NCBI GenBank assembly: GCA_026414365.1
Contig: JAOAJD010000001.1
Coordinates: 1-64,000 of the forward strand
Length of the DNA: 64,000 nt
DNA from: Candidatus Iainarchaeum sp.
Lineage (GTDB): Archaea > Iainarchaeota > Iainarchaeia > Iainarchaeales > SKW153
Reading direction: 5' to 3'
Shown here piece by piece: positions 30,853-39,549 of the stretch (positions are counted from its first letter, which is position 1; every line of letters starts with the position of its first letter). The translations under genes were made by a program, and so were the position numbers. The notes under the pieces were generated by a model, which saw only the letters and a list, made by a program, of their open reading frames with translations, had not been told where the DNA came from and did no database searches.

Positions 30853-31233
30853 TTAATCTTTGGAAATGTTGTAAATCTCCTTCAATGCGGGGATGAATAA
30901 AGAACTTGCTACGAAAGTACTAAAAACTGTGAATGCGCTCATCATTGCTATACCCAAACCTGTCGTTGCTGAAGACATTGCTAACAATTGTCCTAGATTA
31001 GCCAATGCTGTTGAACCCATTGTTAATCCTATAGCTGCAATTACATAACCCATGATTTCTTTGTCTTCTATGTTGAGTGCACCCACTATAAGACCTAATA
31101 TTACCATTGCTATAGACACTAGGCCCATATCAACTGAAACTATGTTAAAACCTGTTACCAACCCCACTATTAAAGCTATTGCAACTCCTACAATGAATGC
31201 ATAGCTTCCCAACTTTTCCAAGTTTTTGACCAT
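30853..31233 (-). CDS. Small four-span membrane protein of unknown function
   Basis: A 126-aa protein with four hydrophobic helices (about 10-28, 36-53, 60-80 and 92-113) and short polar ends. It contains a small acidic loop after helix 2 (NIEDKEIMG) and ends in KEIYNISKD. The upstream GAGGTGATATTCC is a strong ribosome binding site, so it is probably well expressed. I do not recognise the family; small proteins of this build are common in DPANN genomes. Confidence 0.7.
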   Translation of the reverse strand: MVKNLEKLGSYAFIVGVAIALIVGLVTGFNIVSVDMGLVSIAMVILGLIVGALNIEDKEIMGYVIAAIGLTMGSTALANLGQLLAMSSATTGLGIAMMSAFTVFSTFVASSLFIPALKEIYNISKD

Positions 31234-31350
31234 TGGAATATCACCTCTTTAGTTAATAATTAATTTTGAAAAACAATTAAAAACCTTGCCTATAGTAATA
31301 AAAAACAAAAAGTTAATTTACAAAATGACTAAACTCAAAATAAAATATAA

Positions 31351-31374
31351 AATAGAGGCTTATCTGCCTCTATT
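31351..31374 (-). terminator. Hairpin at the end of the zinc-ribbon gene
   Basis: AATAGAGGC and GCCTCTATT form a nine-base-pair stem with a six-base loop that includes the stop codon of the 31360-31518 gene. On the minus strand it is followed by a T-rich run, so it may act in termination or 3'-end protection. Confidence 0.5.
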
Positions 31375-31518
31375 TCTGAAACTTCTTTTCTTCCTTTTAC
31401 TATAGCAATCTCTGCAGTAAACTGGTCTTGAAGGATCAGGTTCAAAAGGAACTTCTGTATCCAAACCACATTCACTGCACTTTGCCTTGTACAAGGTTCT
31501 TCCAAACTTATCTTGCAT
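31360..31518 (-). CDS. 52-aa CxxC...CxxC zinc-ribbon protein
   Basis: This 52-aa gene has an excellent GGAGTGA site before ATG 31518. The protein carries CSEC (14-17) and CRDC (35-38) separated by the segment GLDTEVPFEPDPSRPVY, then a basic tail KRKKRSFRNRGR. This matches a small zinc-ribbon family frequent in DPANN and candidate-phyla bacteria; a nucleic-acid-binding role is inferred from the basic tail. A longer overlapping frame in another phase (31335-31562) has no such features and is a shadow. Confidence 0.82.
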   Translation of the reverse strand: MQDKFGRTLYKAKCSECGLDTEVPFEPDPSRPVYCRDCYSKRKKRSFRNRGR

Positions 31519-31713
31519 CTTTTTTCACTCCTTTTATTGAAAACTAACTCCTCACACATCAAAGAAGAATTAGTTTTTCAGTATTAATGCATTTTAACAA
31601 GGTTATTAAAAATTTATCTATGGACAAAAAAATGCATAGAAGTTCTAAAAATCTGATGCTAATATTATTTAACACTTTTAATTTACAAAGTATGAAATAA
31701 TGTAAAAAAGAAT

Positions 31714-32295
31714 TCATTTTTCCCAGTACTTTTCAAACTCTTTCTCTAACAAAGCTGCTAGATTTTTGTCATAAACAAAAATTAAATTTTCAGCATTTCC
31801 ATAGGAAGCATTGTTAGTATAATTATAACTTCCACTACTAAACGCAATCCCATCTATAATAGAAATCTTATTGTGAAAAATATTTCTGCCAGACAAATCT
31901 ACAATTTTTATGTCTATTCCATTTTCTTTGAGATATTCATCTTTCGCATCCTCTAGAGATGCTTGAGTACTATCAAATATAACCTTAACATCAACTCCAC
32001 GTTTCTTAGCAGCGATCAAAGCATCTGCGATGTCTTTTTTAGTAAAGGAATATATCATAACATGAATTGACTTATTGGCGGAGTTATAAAAAGAAATTAG
32101 TTTTTCATGACAATTATCTTGTGGACATAAGTATAAATTAATCTTTGAAGAATCAACACAACTCAAAGAATCTGTGTTGGTTCTGTTATTTAAACTCAAA
32201 CTAGGATAAAAATCTGGAAAAAATATTGGTATAAATAAACCTAAAGAGAAAGATAGAAACAACAAAATAAAAAGTAAACTTTTATTTATTCGCAT
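31714..32295 (-). CDS. Membrane-anchored phospholipase D-family protein
   Basis: A 193-aa protein with an N-terminal hydrophobic anchor (MRINKSLLFILLFLSF) and a single phospholipase D domain. The catalytic HxK motif is in FHNKISIIDG, followed by SGSYNYTNNASYGNAEN, the usual S/T and N positions. One-domain PLD proteins act as dimers, and relatives include Nuc-type endonucleases. The anchor suggests an extracytoplasmic active site, so nuclease or lipid hydrolase action outside the cell is possible. I took ATG 32295; TTTTTATATTT lies about 20-30 bases upstream. Confidence 0.85.
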   Translation of the reverse strand: MRINKSLLFILLFLSFSLGLFIPIFFPDFYPSLSLNNRTNTDSLSCVDSSKINLYLCPQDNCHEKLISFYNSANKSIHVMIYSFTKKDIADALIAAKKRGVDVKVIFDSTQASLEDAKDEYLKENGIDIKIVDLSGRNIFHNKISIIDGIAFSSGSYNYTNNASYGNAENLIFVYDKNLAALLEKEFEKYWEK

Positions 32296-32446
32296 AATTT
32301 TAATTTTATCACAAAAATATAAAAAGTTAATCAATAATTAAAAATAGAAAATAAAAAATTTTATAGTAAAAGTATTTTTTCGTATGTAACCTAAAGAAAA
32401 ACTTAACTTATTTAAATAACAAAAAACAAAGATATCTTCAGATATA

Positions 32447-32719
32447 ATGAAGAAGATTATAAACAAGACAACTAGTTATAGACATCCTTTGGATAACCCG
32501 ACAATAAGGGTAATATACACCGGTAGACCAAAAGAGTATAAAAGTTATAGAATGGCCTATCCTTATAAAGTTTTGAGTGAAAGAGATCCAGTATTCAAAG
32601 CAAACATCCAGAAAATTCAAGAAGAATACAAGAAAGGCAAAATAAGCAATGAGCTAAGTAGAAAACTTTTCTTTGAAGAGGTTGAAAAAGCTTTAGAGAG
32701 AAGAAAAAACACTTACTAA
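32447..32719 (+). CDS. 90-aa protein of unknown function
   Basis: I do not recognise this 90-aa protein. It is basic and Tyr-rich in its first half (NPTIRVIYTGRPKEYKSYRM) and a charged helix in its second (residues 48-88). The codon use resembles neighbouring genes. It sits between the PLD-family gene and an Lrp regulator on the opposite strand; an opposite-strand frame over the same region looks like a shadow. Confidence 0.55.
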   Translation: MKKIINKTTSYRHPLDNPTIRVIYTGRPKEYKSYRMAYPYKVLSERDPVFKANIQKIQEEYKKGKISNELSRKLFFEEVEKALERRKNTY

Positions 32720-32744
32720 GCAATTTTATTAACTTCTAGAACTT

Positions 32745-33221
32745 CTAGTCCAGAGTTATTGGTTCTGGACAGATAGATTCTCTATTTATCTTTTCGACAT
32801 ATAACAAATCAGCGAACTCTACATCTTCATCATCTCTTAAAGAATCAACAAAATCAGATAATAGCTCTGGATTTTTAAATTTAACAATGAATAATAAATC
32901 ATAAATACCTGCTAAAACAAAAGAAGTGGTTATGTTTGCGCTATCATATTTCTTTAAGAATTCTTTTATAATATTGTTGTTAACAAGTTTAACTAAAACC
33001 AAAGCAGTGATTTTATAACCTAGAGAAGAAGTTGAAATTTTAGGATATATTCCTAAAAGAACTCCATTCTGTTTTAGTTTTTTAATTCTCTCATAAATTG
33101 TTTTTTGAGTTGTTTTGAAAAGAGTTGCCATCTTCTTACTATCTAACTTCTCATTTTGAAGCAGATAATTTAGTATTTTTACATCTAATTCATCTATTAA
33201 ATAATCCATGCTAAAAAGCAA
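32745..33221 (-). CDS. Lrp/AsnC-family transcription regulator
   Basis: The 158-aa protein has an N-terminal winged helix-turn-helix (about 8-60: DELDVKILNYLLQNEKLDSK, then FKTTQKTIYERIKKL) and a C-terminal RAM-like alpha-beta domain (about 68-145) with the VLVKLVNN and LLFIVKF strands. Family members bind DNA as dimers or octamers and sense amino acids or related metabolites through the second domain. The target is unknown; autoregulation is common in the family. Start ATG 33216 (MDYLIDEL) is an alternative. Confidence 0.88.
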   Translation of the reverse strand: MLFSMDYLIDELDVKILNYLLQNEKLDSKKMATLFKTTQKTIYERIKKLKQNGVLLGIYPKISTSSLGYKITALVLVKLVNNNIIKEFLKKYDSANITTSFVLAGIYDLLFIVKFKNPELLSDFVDSLRDDEDVEFADLLYVEKINRESICPEPITLD

Positions 33222-33369
33222 TAATTAGTTAGTAATATAAAAATCTTTACATCAAAAAGAGATATACAAATTTAGGTTAAAAAAATACGAAATCTCAAAA
33301 ATCTCATAAGGTAGAACATGTTTGATATTTCTTGAGAAAAGTAAATTCCAAAATGTTTTTCAAATAGAC

Positions 33370-33747
33370 TCAAATAACTATTACTTCAAAACCCTCTTTA
33401 GAAAGTTTCTTAATCAAATCTTGGAAATATTGGTTATTCTGGCTTTTCAGATAAACTCTTTTTATTTCACTTTTCTTTGCAGTTGCAATTATCTTATTAA
33501 CTGTCTCGCCCCACTCAAGACTTTCTTTAACACACACGCCCCTTTTAGATAGTTTGCTTTTACATTCCTCTAGAAGACGGTTAGCTTGCGATATCTGAGA
33601 TGCAACAAAACCACATATCCCTTTTAAAGAATCTACATCAATAACAGCTAACAAAAAAATCTCTTTTGAATCTTGAGAAACTTTTTCTAAGAAATCTTCA
33701 TTATCTTCACAATTATTTAAAATTACAACTAATGCTCTTTTACTCAT
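33370..33747 (-). CDS. Universal-stress-protein-like alpha/beta protein
   Basis: The 125-aa protein shows alternating strands and helices (ALVVILNN, IFLLAVIDVDS, VCVKES, RVYLKSQ, FEVIVI) in the order of the UspA/HUP fold. The usual ATP-binding G-x2-G-x9-G(S/T) motif is missing; SQNNQYFQDLIKKL stands in its place, so nucleotide binding is doubtful. Its start codon overlaps the stop of the 269-aa gene upstream (ATGA-type overlap), so the two are co-translated. The role is unknown. Confidence 0.6.
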   Translation of the reverse strand: MSKRALVVILNNCEDNEDFLEKVSQDSKEIFLLAVIDVDSLKGICGFVASQISQANRLLEECKSKLSKRGVCVKESLEWGETVNKIIATAKKSEIKRVYLKSQNNQYFQDLIKKLSKEGFEVIVI

Positions 33748-34553
33748 ATGTATCTATATATTTCTTTTCTTTCTTCTAAAATTAATCCCTTTTCACAAAG
33801 AAAAACACACAATGTTTTAGCCAAATCTTTGTTATTAACAACTTCTGCTAATTCATCCAAACTTGCTTTTCCTTTCTTCTTCAAAAAGTTGAGCAAGATA
33901 TTAGATTTTTCATCAAAAATCTTTTTTTCTATAAAATAAATGTTGCCATCAAAATATTTCATTGACATAATTTTCTTTGAATCAATCAAGTTACGATTTT
34001 TATTTGAAAAATTTATTGCATCCTCTTCTTTAGAAAAAATTGAAAATCCTTTATCTAAAAAAGAGCAAGATTCTTTTATCTCAATATCTTTCCTTTCTGG
34101 ATTATTTACAACTTTCAAAAGTTCTTTTGATCTTTCTAAGTTTAAATTACCAGACAAATTATCTCTTTCAAATATCTCGCTAACATCTTTTGTTTCTTTA
34201 TACTGATAAATTGCTTTTTTATATCTGCTGCCCAACTTAAACTTTTCTACAACTCCTTCTTTTATCATATTTTGCAATTCTGCTATCTCCTCTTTGTTCA
34301 ACAAATTTTCGAATTTACCTTCAACTCTATCCGACAAGCTCTTTGTTTTAAGCAGTCTTAATATTTTTTCTCTAGCACGATTGCTCTGTTGAATTTTTTC
34401 TAATTGCTTTTTATCATAGGATTTATTTACCATAACAAAAACATCATCTTTTATCTTAAAAAATTCTAAAACATCATTTTCTGATAGATTCACATTATCT
34501 TTTGGTTCTAACTTAATAAAAACACCCGAATCTTTTCTTAAAACAATTGCCAT
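33744..34553 (-). CDS. Unknown 269-aa protein with C-terminal winged-helix-like segment
   Basis: I do not recognise the family. The protein opens with MAIVLRKDSGVFIKL, has a Lys/Glu-rich helical middle, and ends with a segment (LLNFLKKKGKASLDELAEVV...VFLCEKGLILEERKEIYRYI) that has the helix-turn-helix-wing pattern of archaeal winged helices. A similar pattern may occur around residues 65-110. I chose ATG 34553, preceded by GTGAT; GTG 34562 is possible. It is coupled to the Usp-like gene and lies 32 bases from the FEN1 gene, so an operon is likely. Confidence 0.6.
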   Translation of the reverse strand: MAIVLRKDSGVFIKLEPKDNVNLSENDVLEFFKIKDDVFVMVNKSYDKKQLEKIQQSNRAREKILRLLKTKSLSDRVEGKFENLLNKEEIAELQNMIKEGVVEKFKLGSRYKKAIYQYKETKDVSEIFERDNLSGNLNLERSKELLKVVNNPERKDIEIKESCSFLDKGFSIFSKEEDAINFSNKNRNLIDSKKIMSMKYFDGNIYFIEKKIFDEKSNILLNFLKKKGKASLDELAEVVNNKDLAKTLCVFLCEKGLILEERKEIYRYI

Positions 34554-34594
34554 AAAAATCACATAAAATTAAGAATAATTAAAACTAATAGAAA

Positions 34595-35620
34595 TTAAAA
34601 CCATCTTGATATTGAAGATTGGCCTCCCTTTTCAGAAAGGTTTTTTTCTAGTTTATCTATATACCCTTCTACTCTATCCTTAGAAAAATCATGCTTATCG
34701 CACAAAAAAGAAAGTATTCCTTCTTTATCAGGTTTTCTAAAATCAAGAAGATAATCATCGCAATGATCTGGGTTCATGAAAATATCTTCAACTTCGTGAT
34801 AATCAAACGTAGGTGCGTTTTTAACATTCTTTGTGATATCATCAAAGGAGTTATATTTTTTTACAAGATCTAAAGCTTTTTTTGGTCCAATATTGGGAAA
34901 TTTATCATTAAAATCAGTTCCTATTAAAATGCCAATCCATATTAGCTTTTTTCTGTCAATACCTAACGAAGAAAGCACTTTTTTTAGTTCTACTCTTTCT
35001 GGCTTTATCTCAACATAATAAGATCTTCCTGCAACTTTCCTCTTTCCTACAATTGCAACATTCCTTAGTAAAACAGGAGCACCAAATAATAAACAATCGT
35101 AATCTTGTGAGGCACAACCATAGATATCACCTCTAGCATTCATATAGCTAAGTTGTGCTTCTCCATCAGAAGGTGCTTGAACACAAGGCAATCCCATAAG
35201 ATCAATAAGTTCTTTTGCATCTTTTATCATCTCTTCATTAACTTTTAAAGCCTTGCTTCCTACTTTCCTAGCTTCTTCTAAATCGCCTTCTTTAAGCGCC
35301 TCCTCATGTTTTACTATTGCTTCTGTTCTAATCTTTGTTCTTTCTGTTAAAGTTTTCATCTTCAATTCTTTGGGCTTACCATCAAAAACAAAAACTGGCT
35401 TTATACCTTTTTCAATAATATTAATTGTTCTATAAAATATACCTGAGAGATGAGAAGTAACTCTTCCTTCAGAGTCCATTAAAGGAGTCCCATCATAACC
35501 TCGGATGCTTGCTAAAAATTGATAAATTATATTATATGCATCAAAACCTATCATCTTTCCATTTAAGGACTCTAACGAAATTTCTTCTTTTTCAACAATA
35601 TCTCCCAAAGCAACTCCCAT
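34595..35620 (-). CDS. fen: Flap endonuclease 1
   Basis: FEN1 removes 5' flaps during Okazaki fragment maturation and repair. The 341-aa protein has the N (XPG-N) region with FDAYNIIYQFL and VFDGKP, the XPG-I region with SDGEAQLSYM and SQDYDCLLFG, and IGTDFND with helix-hairpin-helix IGPKKALDLVKK. These hold the metal-binding acidic residues. The C-terminus QSSISRWF is a canonical PCNA-interacting (PIP) box. Length is normal for archaea. It begins MGVALGDIV, the conserved family start. Confidence 0.97.
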   Translation of the reverse strand: MGVALGDIVEKEEISLESLNGKMIGFDAYNIIYQFLASIRGYDGTPLMDSEGRVTSHLSGIFYRTINIIEKGIKPVFVFDGKPKELKMKTLTERTKIRTEAIVKHEEALKEGDLEEARKVGSKALKVNEEMIKDAKELIDLMGLPCVQAPSDGEAQLSYMNARGDIYGCASQDYDCLLFGAPVLLRNVAIVGKRKVAGRSYYVEIKPERVELKKVLSSLGIDRKKLIWIGILIGTDFNDKFPNIGPKKALDLVKKYNSFDDITKNVKNAPTFDYHEVEDIFMNPDHCDDYLLDFRKPDKEGILSFLCDKHDFSKDRVEGYIDKLEKNLSEKGGQSSISRWF

Positions 35621-35718
35621 AATAAAAGATATTTGTTTTTACCTAAATATAAAAATAACACAACCACAAAAAAACGCTAGTTACAAATAAAAAATGAAAT
35701 TTTACAATATTTTAGACT

Positions 35719-36948
35719 TTAAGAAAATATTTGTTCTATCAGGTAATGAGAACCTAAAATTAAGATTAAATCTTTTTTTGTAGCAAAAAGCTTGGCTTGC
35801 TCAAACGCAATTTTTGGATTTTTTATAACAACACAATTTTTAGGACAATATTTTGCAAGCATCTCAACACTCGCAGCTCTTTTGTTTTTAATTTCACATA
35901 TTATTAAAAGATCTGATTTTATGCATTTTAACATTTTTCTAAAATCTTTATCAGCGAGACATGAAAAAACTACAATAAGCTTATTAAAATTTATATAATT
36001 TAAACTTTCAAAAGTACTTTTAACAGCACTGGGATTGTGCGCAACATCTAAAATAATCAGAGGATTTTTTTGTATAACTTCAAATCTTCCTTTCAAATAA
36101 GCATTTTTTAATCCTTCTCTAATAGCATTTTCACTAATTGGAAATCCAATAACATTTAAGTAGAAAGCAACACAACATGCCAAAGAAGCATTTTTTACAT
36201 AATGTCTTCCTATGAATTTAATTTCTAAATTATCTAACTTCAATGGCCTTTTAATATTAAAAACGCAACCATTTTCACAAATATTAACTATTTCATAAAG
36301 AGGATTCAAAATTTTTGCTCTTTTCTTTTTTGCCATTTCCAAGATAACTTTTTTGCCTTTGTTGTTTTTGTCAAATACGACAACAGAATATTTCTTGATT
36401 ATACTTGATTTCTCAAATGCAATCTTTTCTATAGTATTTCCCAAATATTGTACATGTTCTAAATCTATTGCGGTGATAACAGAGACTGTCTCTTTAAATA
36501 TGTTTGTAGCATCTAATCTACCACCCATGCCAGTTTCAATAACTGCAAAATCAACTCTGTTATCTAAAAAATGCTTTATTGCAGCAGCAGTCAACAATTC
36601 AAAATAACTAGGTTTCTTTTTCATCTTTTCTGCATAACCTACAAAAAAACTAATAAGCCTTGCAAAATCATCATCAGAGATTTCTGAGTCATTTATCCTT
36701 ATCCTCTCATTAACCCTAAACAGATGTGGTGAATAATAACTGCCAACTTTATAACCTGCCTCTTTTAATATTGAAGAAATAAAGCAAACAGTACTACCTT
36801 TCCCGTTACTACCTGCTACATGTATAACTCTCAAAGAATTGTAATCTATATTGCTAATTCTCATAAGCTCCTTTATTGTGTCTAAATTAAATCCTTTCAT
36901 CTTAAAGTCAAGAGAATTTAAATAAGAGAGTGCCTCCAAGTAATTCAT
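35719..36948 (-). CDS. folC: Folylpolyglutamate / dihydrofolate synthase (Mur ligase family)
   Basis: This ATP-dependent ligase adds glutamate to folate-type cofactors. The 409-aa protein carries the P-loop GSNGKGSTVCF (about 45-55), the folate-family motif YYSPHLFRVNERIRI, ETGMGGRLDATN, the central-domain His/Asp residues and the C-terminal domain with LDVAHNPSAVKSTFESL. ATG 36948 gives the family start MNYLEALSYLNSL and is preferred to 36969. In some archaea relatives act on coenzyme F420 or tetrahydromethanopterin, so the true substrate is uncertain. No other folate genes lie nearby. Confidence 0.88.
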   Translation of the reverse strand: MNYLEALSYLNSLDFKMKGFNLDTIKELMRISNIDYNSLRVIHVAGSNGKGSTVCFISSILKEAGYKVGSYYSPHLFRVNERIRINDSEISDDDFARLISFFVGYAEKMKKKPSYFELLTAAAIKHFLDNRVDFAVIETGMGGRLDATNIFKETVSVITAIDLEHVQYLGNTIEKIAFEKSSIIKKYSVVVFDKNNKGKKVILEMAKKKRAKILNPLYEIVNICENGCVFNIKRPLKLDNLEIKFIGRHYVKNASLACCVAFYLNVIGFPISENAIREGLKNAYLKGRFEVIQKNPLIILDVAHNPSAVKSTFESLNYINFNKLIVVFSCLADKDFRKMLKCIKSDLLIICEIKNKRAASVEMLAKYCPKNCVVIKNPKIAFEQAKLFATKKDLILILGSHYLIEQIFS

Positions 36949-37006
36949 ATAACCACTTAATACAAACATTAATTTTATTTTAGCCTAATCTTATTTTATA
37001 AAAAAA

Positions 37007-37660
37007 TTATTTAAAGCCAAATTCACCACGCAATGGTACAAACACAAAGAGTCCCGGGTATTTTACTTTAACAATTTTTCCATTTGATTTAGTAAGTACT
37101 TCCAACTGTTGTGAATACTTGTCACCAATTGGTGCAACAATCTTACCTTTATCTTTCAATTGATCAACCAACGGCTTAGGAAAATATGGACAAGCCGCAC
37201 TAATTATAATTCTATCAAAAGGTGCTTTTTCAACCAACCCTAGAGAACCATCTTTAGCATATAATTCAACATTTTCAATTTTGTGTTTTTTAAGATTATT
37301 CTCTGCAATATCCTTAAGCTCCTTTATTATCTCGGTACCATAAACTTTACCTTTTGGTCCTACAAGAAAAGATAACAGAGCGCAAACATAACCACAACCA
37401 ACTCCTACTTCCAAAACTCTCATTCCATCTTCCACATCTAACAATTCAAGCATAATGGCTATAGTGGTAGGTTGGCTAATAGTTTGACCAAATCCTATCG
37501 GTAAAGCATCATCAAAATATGCATATTCTATAAGATCCTCTCTAACGAAAAATTCTCTCTTTACAGATAAAAAAGCATTTTTTACATTTTCACTTTTTAT
37601 TACTTTACCAAAAAGCTCATTAACTAAATCTTGTCTTTGTTTATCAAAGTTTACTACCAT
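37007..37660 (-). CDS. pcm: Protein-L-isoaspartate O-methyltransferase
   Basis: This enzyme repairs isoaspartyl damage in aging proteins. The 217-aa sequence has the PCMT signature: AYFDDALPIGFGQTISQPTTIAIMLELL, motif I VLEVGVGCGYVCALL, then KVYGTEIIKEL, FDRIIISAACP and the post motif IGDKYSQQLEVL. The length is normal. It is on the same strand and 32 bases from the HTH-regulator gene, itself overlapping a lipid-synthesis gene, so the three may form an operon. Confidence 0.95.
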   Translation of the reverse strand: MVVNFDKQRQDLVNELFGKVIKSENVKNAFLSVKREFFVREDLIEYAYFDDALPIGFGQTISQPTTIAIMLELLDVEDGMRVLEVGVGCGYVCALLSFLVGPKGKVYGTEIIKELKDIAENNLKKHKIENVELYAKDGSLGLVEKAPFDRIIISAACPYFPKPLVDQLKDKGKIVAPIGDKYSQQLEVLTKSNGKIVKVKYPGLFVFVPLRGEFGFK

Positions 37661-37692
37661 AAAATATTAACAAATAAGTATAAACTAAAAAA

Positions 37693-38613
37693 TTATTCTG
37701 CTTTTATTTTGGACCTTCTACTAATTTCTTTAACAAAATCTTTTGCATTACTAAAGGAATCTAATTCAGACTCCTCAACTATAGGAATACTTTCTACACT
37801 TCTTTTCTTGAATTCTCTGACAACAACAAAAGGCTTGCTTTCGAAAACAGATTGTGCTTTCTTAAGTTCCATTGCCTTTTTCTTTACCTCTTGCCTATGA
37901 ACTGTCCTTGCAATTATCAGGTCAGAAAAATCAGAGTATGCTTTAAATGGTGCATGTTGAAAAATCGCCATATTCAACCCAAGCTTTTTGAGTTTATACA
38001 ACGCTTCATCATCTATTTGTTCATCGAAAACATCTTTAAAATTTTTAACCTCTTCAAAAAAATCAATGTTTTTAAAAATTTCTGATCCTAACACAAAACT
38101 AATTCTTTCAGCAACTTCAAAACTTGCAGTTTCTCCCTTTGTATACCTTAAAATAGATTCTTTTGTAACAGAAACTTTTTTTGCTAACTCCGAAGAATTT
38201 ATCCCCAACTCCGACATCTTTTTATTAAGCTTGTTTCTATCAACCAAAACTATCTCTTTACCTTTAAAATACCTTTTAAACAAAGGCTTGCCTTTTAGTA
38301 CATCAGAAAATGTTTTTAAGGATAAAACTGGCAGAGAATATCTCTCATACAGTACCCCATCTTTTAAATCAAAAACTTTTGTTCTTTCTCCAATTATAAA
38401 TGCTTTAGCATTTAAAACCGCCGATAATTTCTTCAAATCGTCTGCCTGCTCAGGCCTAATTGAATCAACATTGCTAAGTACTTTGATTAGAAAGATTTCA
38501 TTATTTATTTTTGCCATAATATCAAAACATGAGTTTGTATCTGTAAAAGTTGCTACATCAAAATTATTCTCCCTCAACAAAGCAACTAACTTCGCCAGAA
38601 GAATTTCTCTCAT
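37693..38613 (-). CDS. Archaeal HTH (Cro/CI-type) transcription regulator with nuclease-like N-domain
   Basis: The 306-aa protein belongs to an archaeal-specific regulator family (COG1395-like). Residues 1-115 form an alpha/beta domain resembling a restriction-endonuclease-like fold (FDIMAKINNEIFLIKVLSNVD, AFIIGERT). Residues 128-185 are a Cro/CI helix-turn-helix (MSELGINSSELAKKVSVTKESILRYTKGE). The C-terminal 120 residues are variable. Family targets are unknown. Its ATG overlaps the stop of the upstream prenyltransferase gene (38610-38613), so it is co-translated with it. Confidence 0.85.
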   Translation of the reverse strand: MREILLAKLVALLRENNFDVATFTDTNSCFDIMAKINNEIFLIKVLSNVDSIRPEQADDLKKLSAVLNAKAFIIGERTKVFDLKDGVLYERYSLPVLSLKTFSDVLKGKPLFKRYFKGKEIVLVDRNKLNKKMSELGINSSELAKKVSVTKESILRYTKGETASFEVAERISFVLGSEIFKNIDFFEEVKNFKDVFDEQIDDEALYKLKKLGLNMAIFQHAPFKAYSDFSDLIIARTVHRQEVKKKAMELKKAQSVFESKPFVVVREFKKRSVESIPIVEESELDSFSNAKDFVKEISRRSKIKAE

Positions 38614-39416
38614 AATATCACACTAAATATAAAACCAAACATTGCCAATAACATTGCATATTTACTCAAAAATTGAGACTTACTATAATTATTTTTCTTA
38701 AATTCATTCAGCGCATTATATAAAAAAATACCTGCAAAGAAAACTAATAAAAAATATACTAAACTCTTGGTAAATCCTAAAATCCAAACAAACAAAGCTA
38801 AACAGAAGCAAACAACATAAGAAAAGAAGATTAAAACAGTAGCTAAATTTTTGTCTAACATGGGTAAGGTGACCTTATGTTTTTTATCAATTCCCATGTC
38901 CTCAAAATCCTTTATAATTTCTCTTCCAAGTGTAGCAAAAAATGCACAAGTTGCAAAAATAAAAGGCATAGCATAATTACCAAAGCGAGAAGCTCCTAAG
39001 ATAAAAGTTGCACCAGTGTTATAAGATACAACAATATTTCCAAAAAATTTTATCTTGTTCATAAAAGAGGAATAAACTATCAAAAGCACCGTACTTGTAA
39101 AAGATATTAAAAAGGGGACCAAACCAACAAAGAGAGCAATTAAATTACCTAAAAAGAATAATAGAATTGAATAATAGAAAAGATTTTCTTTTTTTATACT
39201 CAAAAACTTGTTTTTCTTTTTATCAATAGAATAGTCAAAATAGTCATTTATTGTTTGCCCGCCAGCACAAACAAAAAAAGCTACGGACATAGCAGATATT
39301 AGTTCTAAAGATAAAAGACTAGAACTTTTTGAAACAAAAGCCCCTGCCATCACTCCCAAGGAAGCAATAAAACAATTAAGTGGCCTTATAATTAACAAAT
39401 AATCTTTTAATCCCAT
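38610..39416 (-). CDS. UbiA-family geranylgeranylglycerol-phosphate geranylgeranyltransferase
   Basis: This membrane enzyme would add the second geranylgeranyl chain in archaeal ether-lipid synthesis. The 268-aa protein has the first motif NDYFDYSIDKKKN (about 56-68) and the second motif GREIIKDFEDMGIDKKHKVTLP, which closely resembles digeranylgeranylglyceryl phosphate synthases. Eight or nine membrane helices are visible. It is a better fit to the lipid pathway than the other UbiA-family protein at 26389. No other lipid genes are adjacent; the downstream gene is a regulator. Confidence 0.85.
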   Translation of the reverse strand: MGLKDYLLIIRPLNCFIASLGVMAGAFVSKSSSLLSLELISAMSVAFFVCAGGQTINDYFDYSIDKKKNKFLSIKKENLFYYSILLFFLGNLIALFVGLVPFLISFTSTVLLIVYSSFMNKIKFFGNIVVSYNTGATFILGASRFGNYAMPFIFATCAFFATLGREIIKDFEDMGIDKKHKVTLPMLDKNLATVLIFFSYVVCFCLALFVWILGFTKSLVYFLLVFFAGIFLYNALNEFKKNNYSKSQFLSKYAMLLAMFGFIFSVIL

Positions 39417-39549
39417 AATAAATAAGTTTTACTTTTTAAGTTATAACCTTTATCTTTCCTTATTATAAGTAAATACTTTATATTTTACCTTTGCCAAGCA
39501 AATTTTTTATTTTAGATCCAATGGCTACAACTTCGTAAAATATTAAATA

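Noticed and set aside
31335-31562. 75-codon frame overlapping the zinc-ribbon gene
   Set aside because: It is out of phase with the well-supported 52-aa gene, which has a strong binding site and paired CxxC motifs.
32438-32620. Minus-strand frame opposite the 90-aa gene
   Set aside because: It lacks a binding site and looks like the shadow of 32447-32719.
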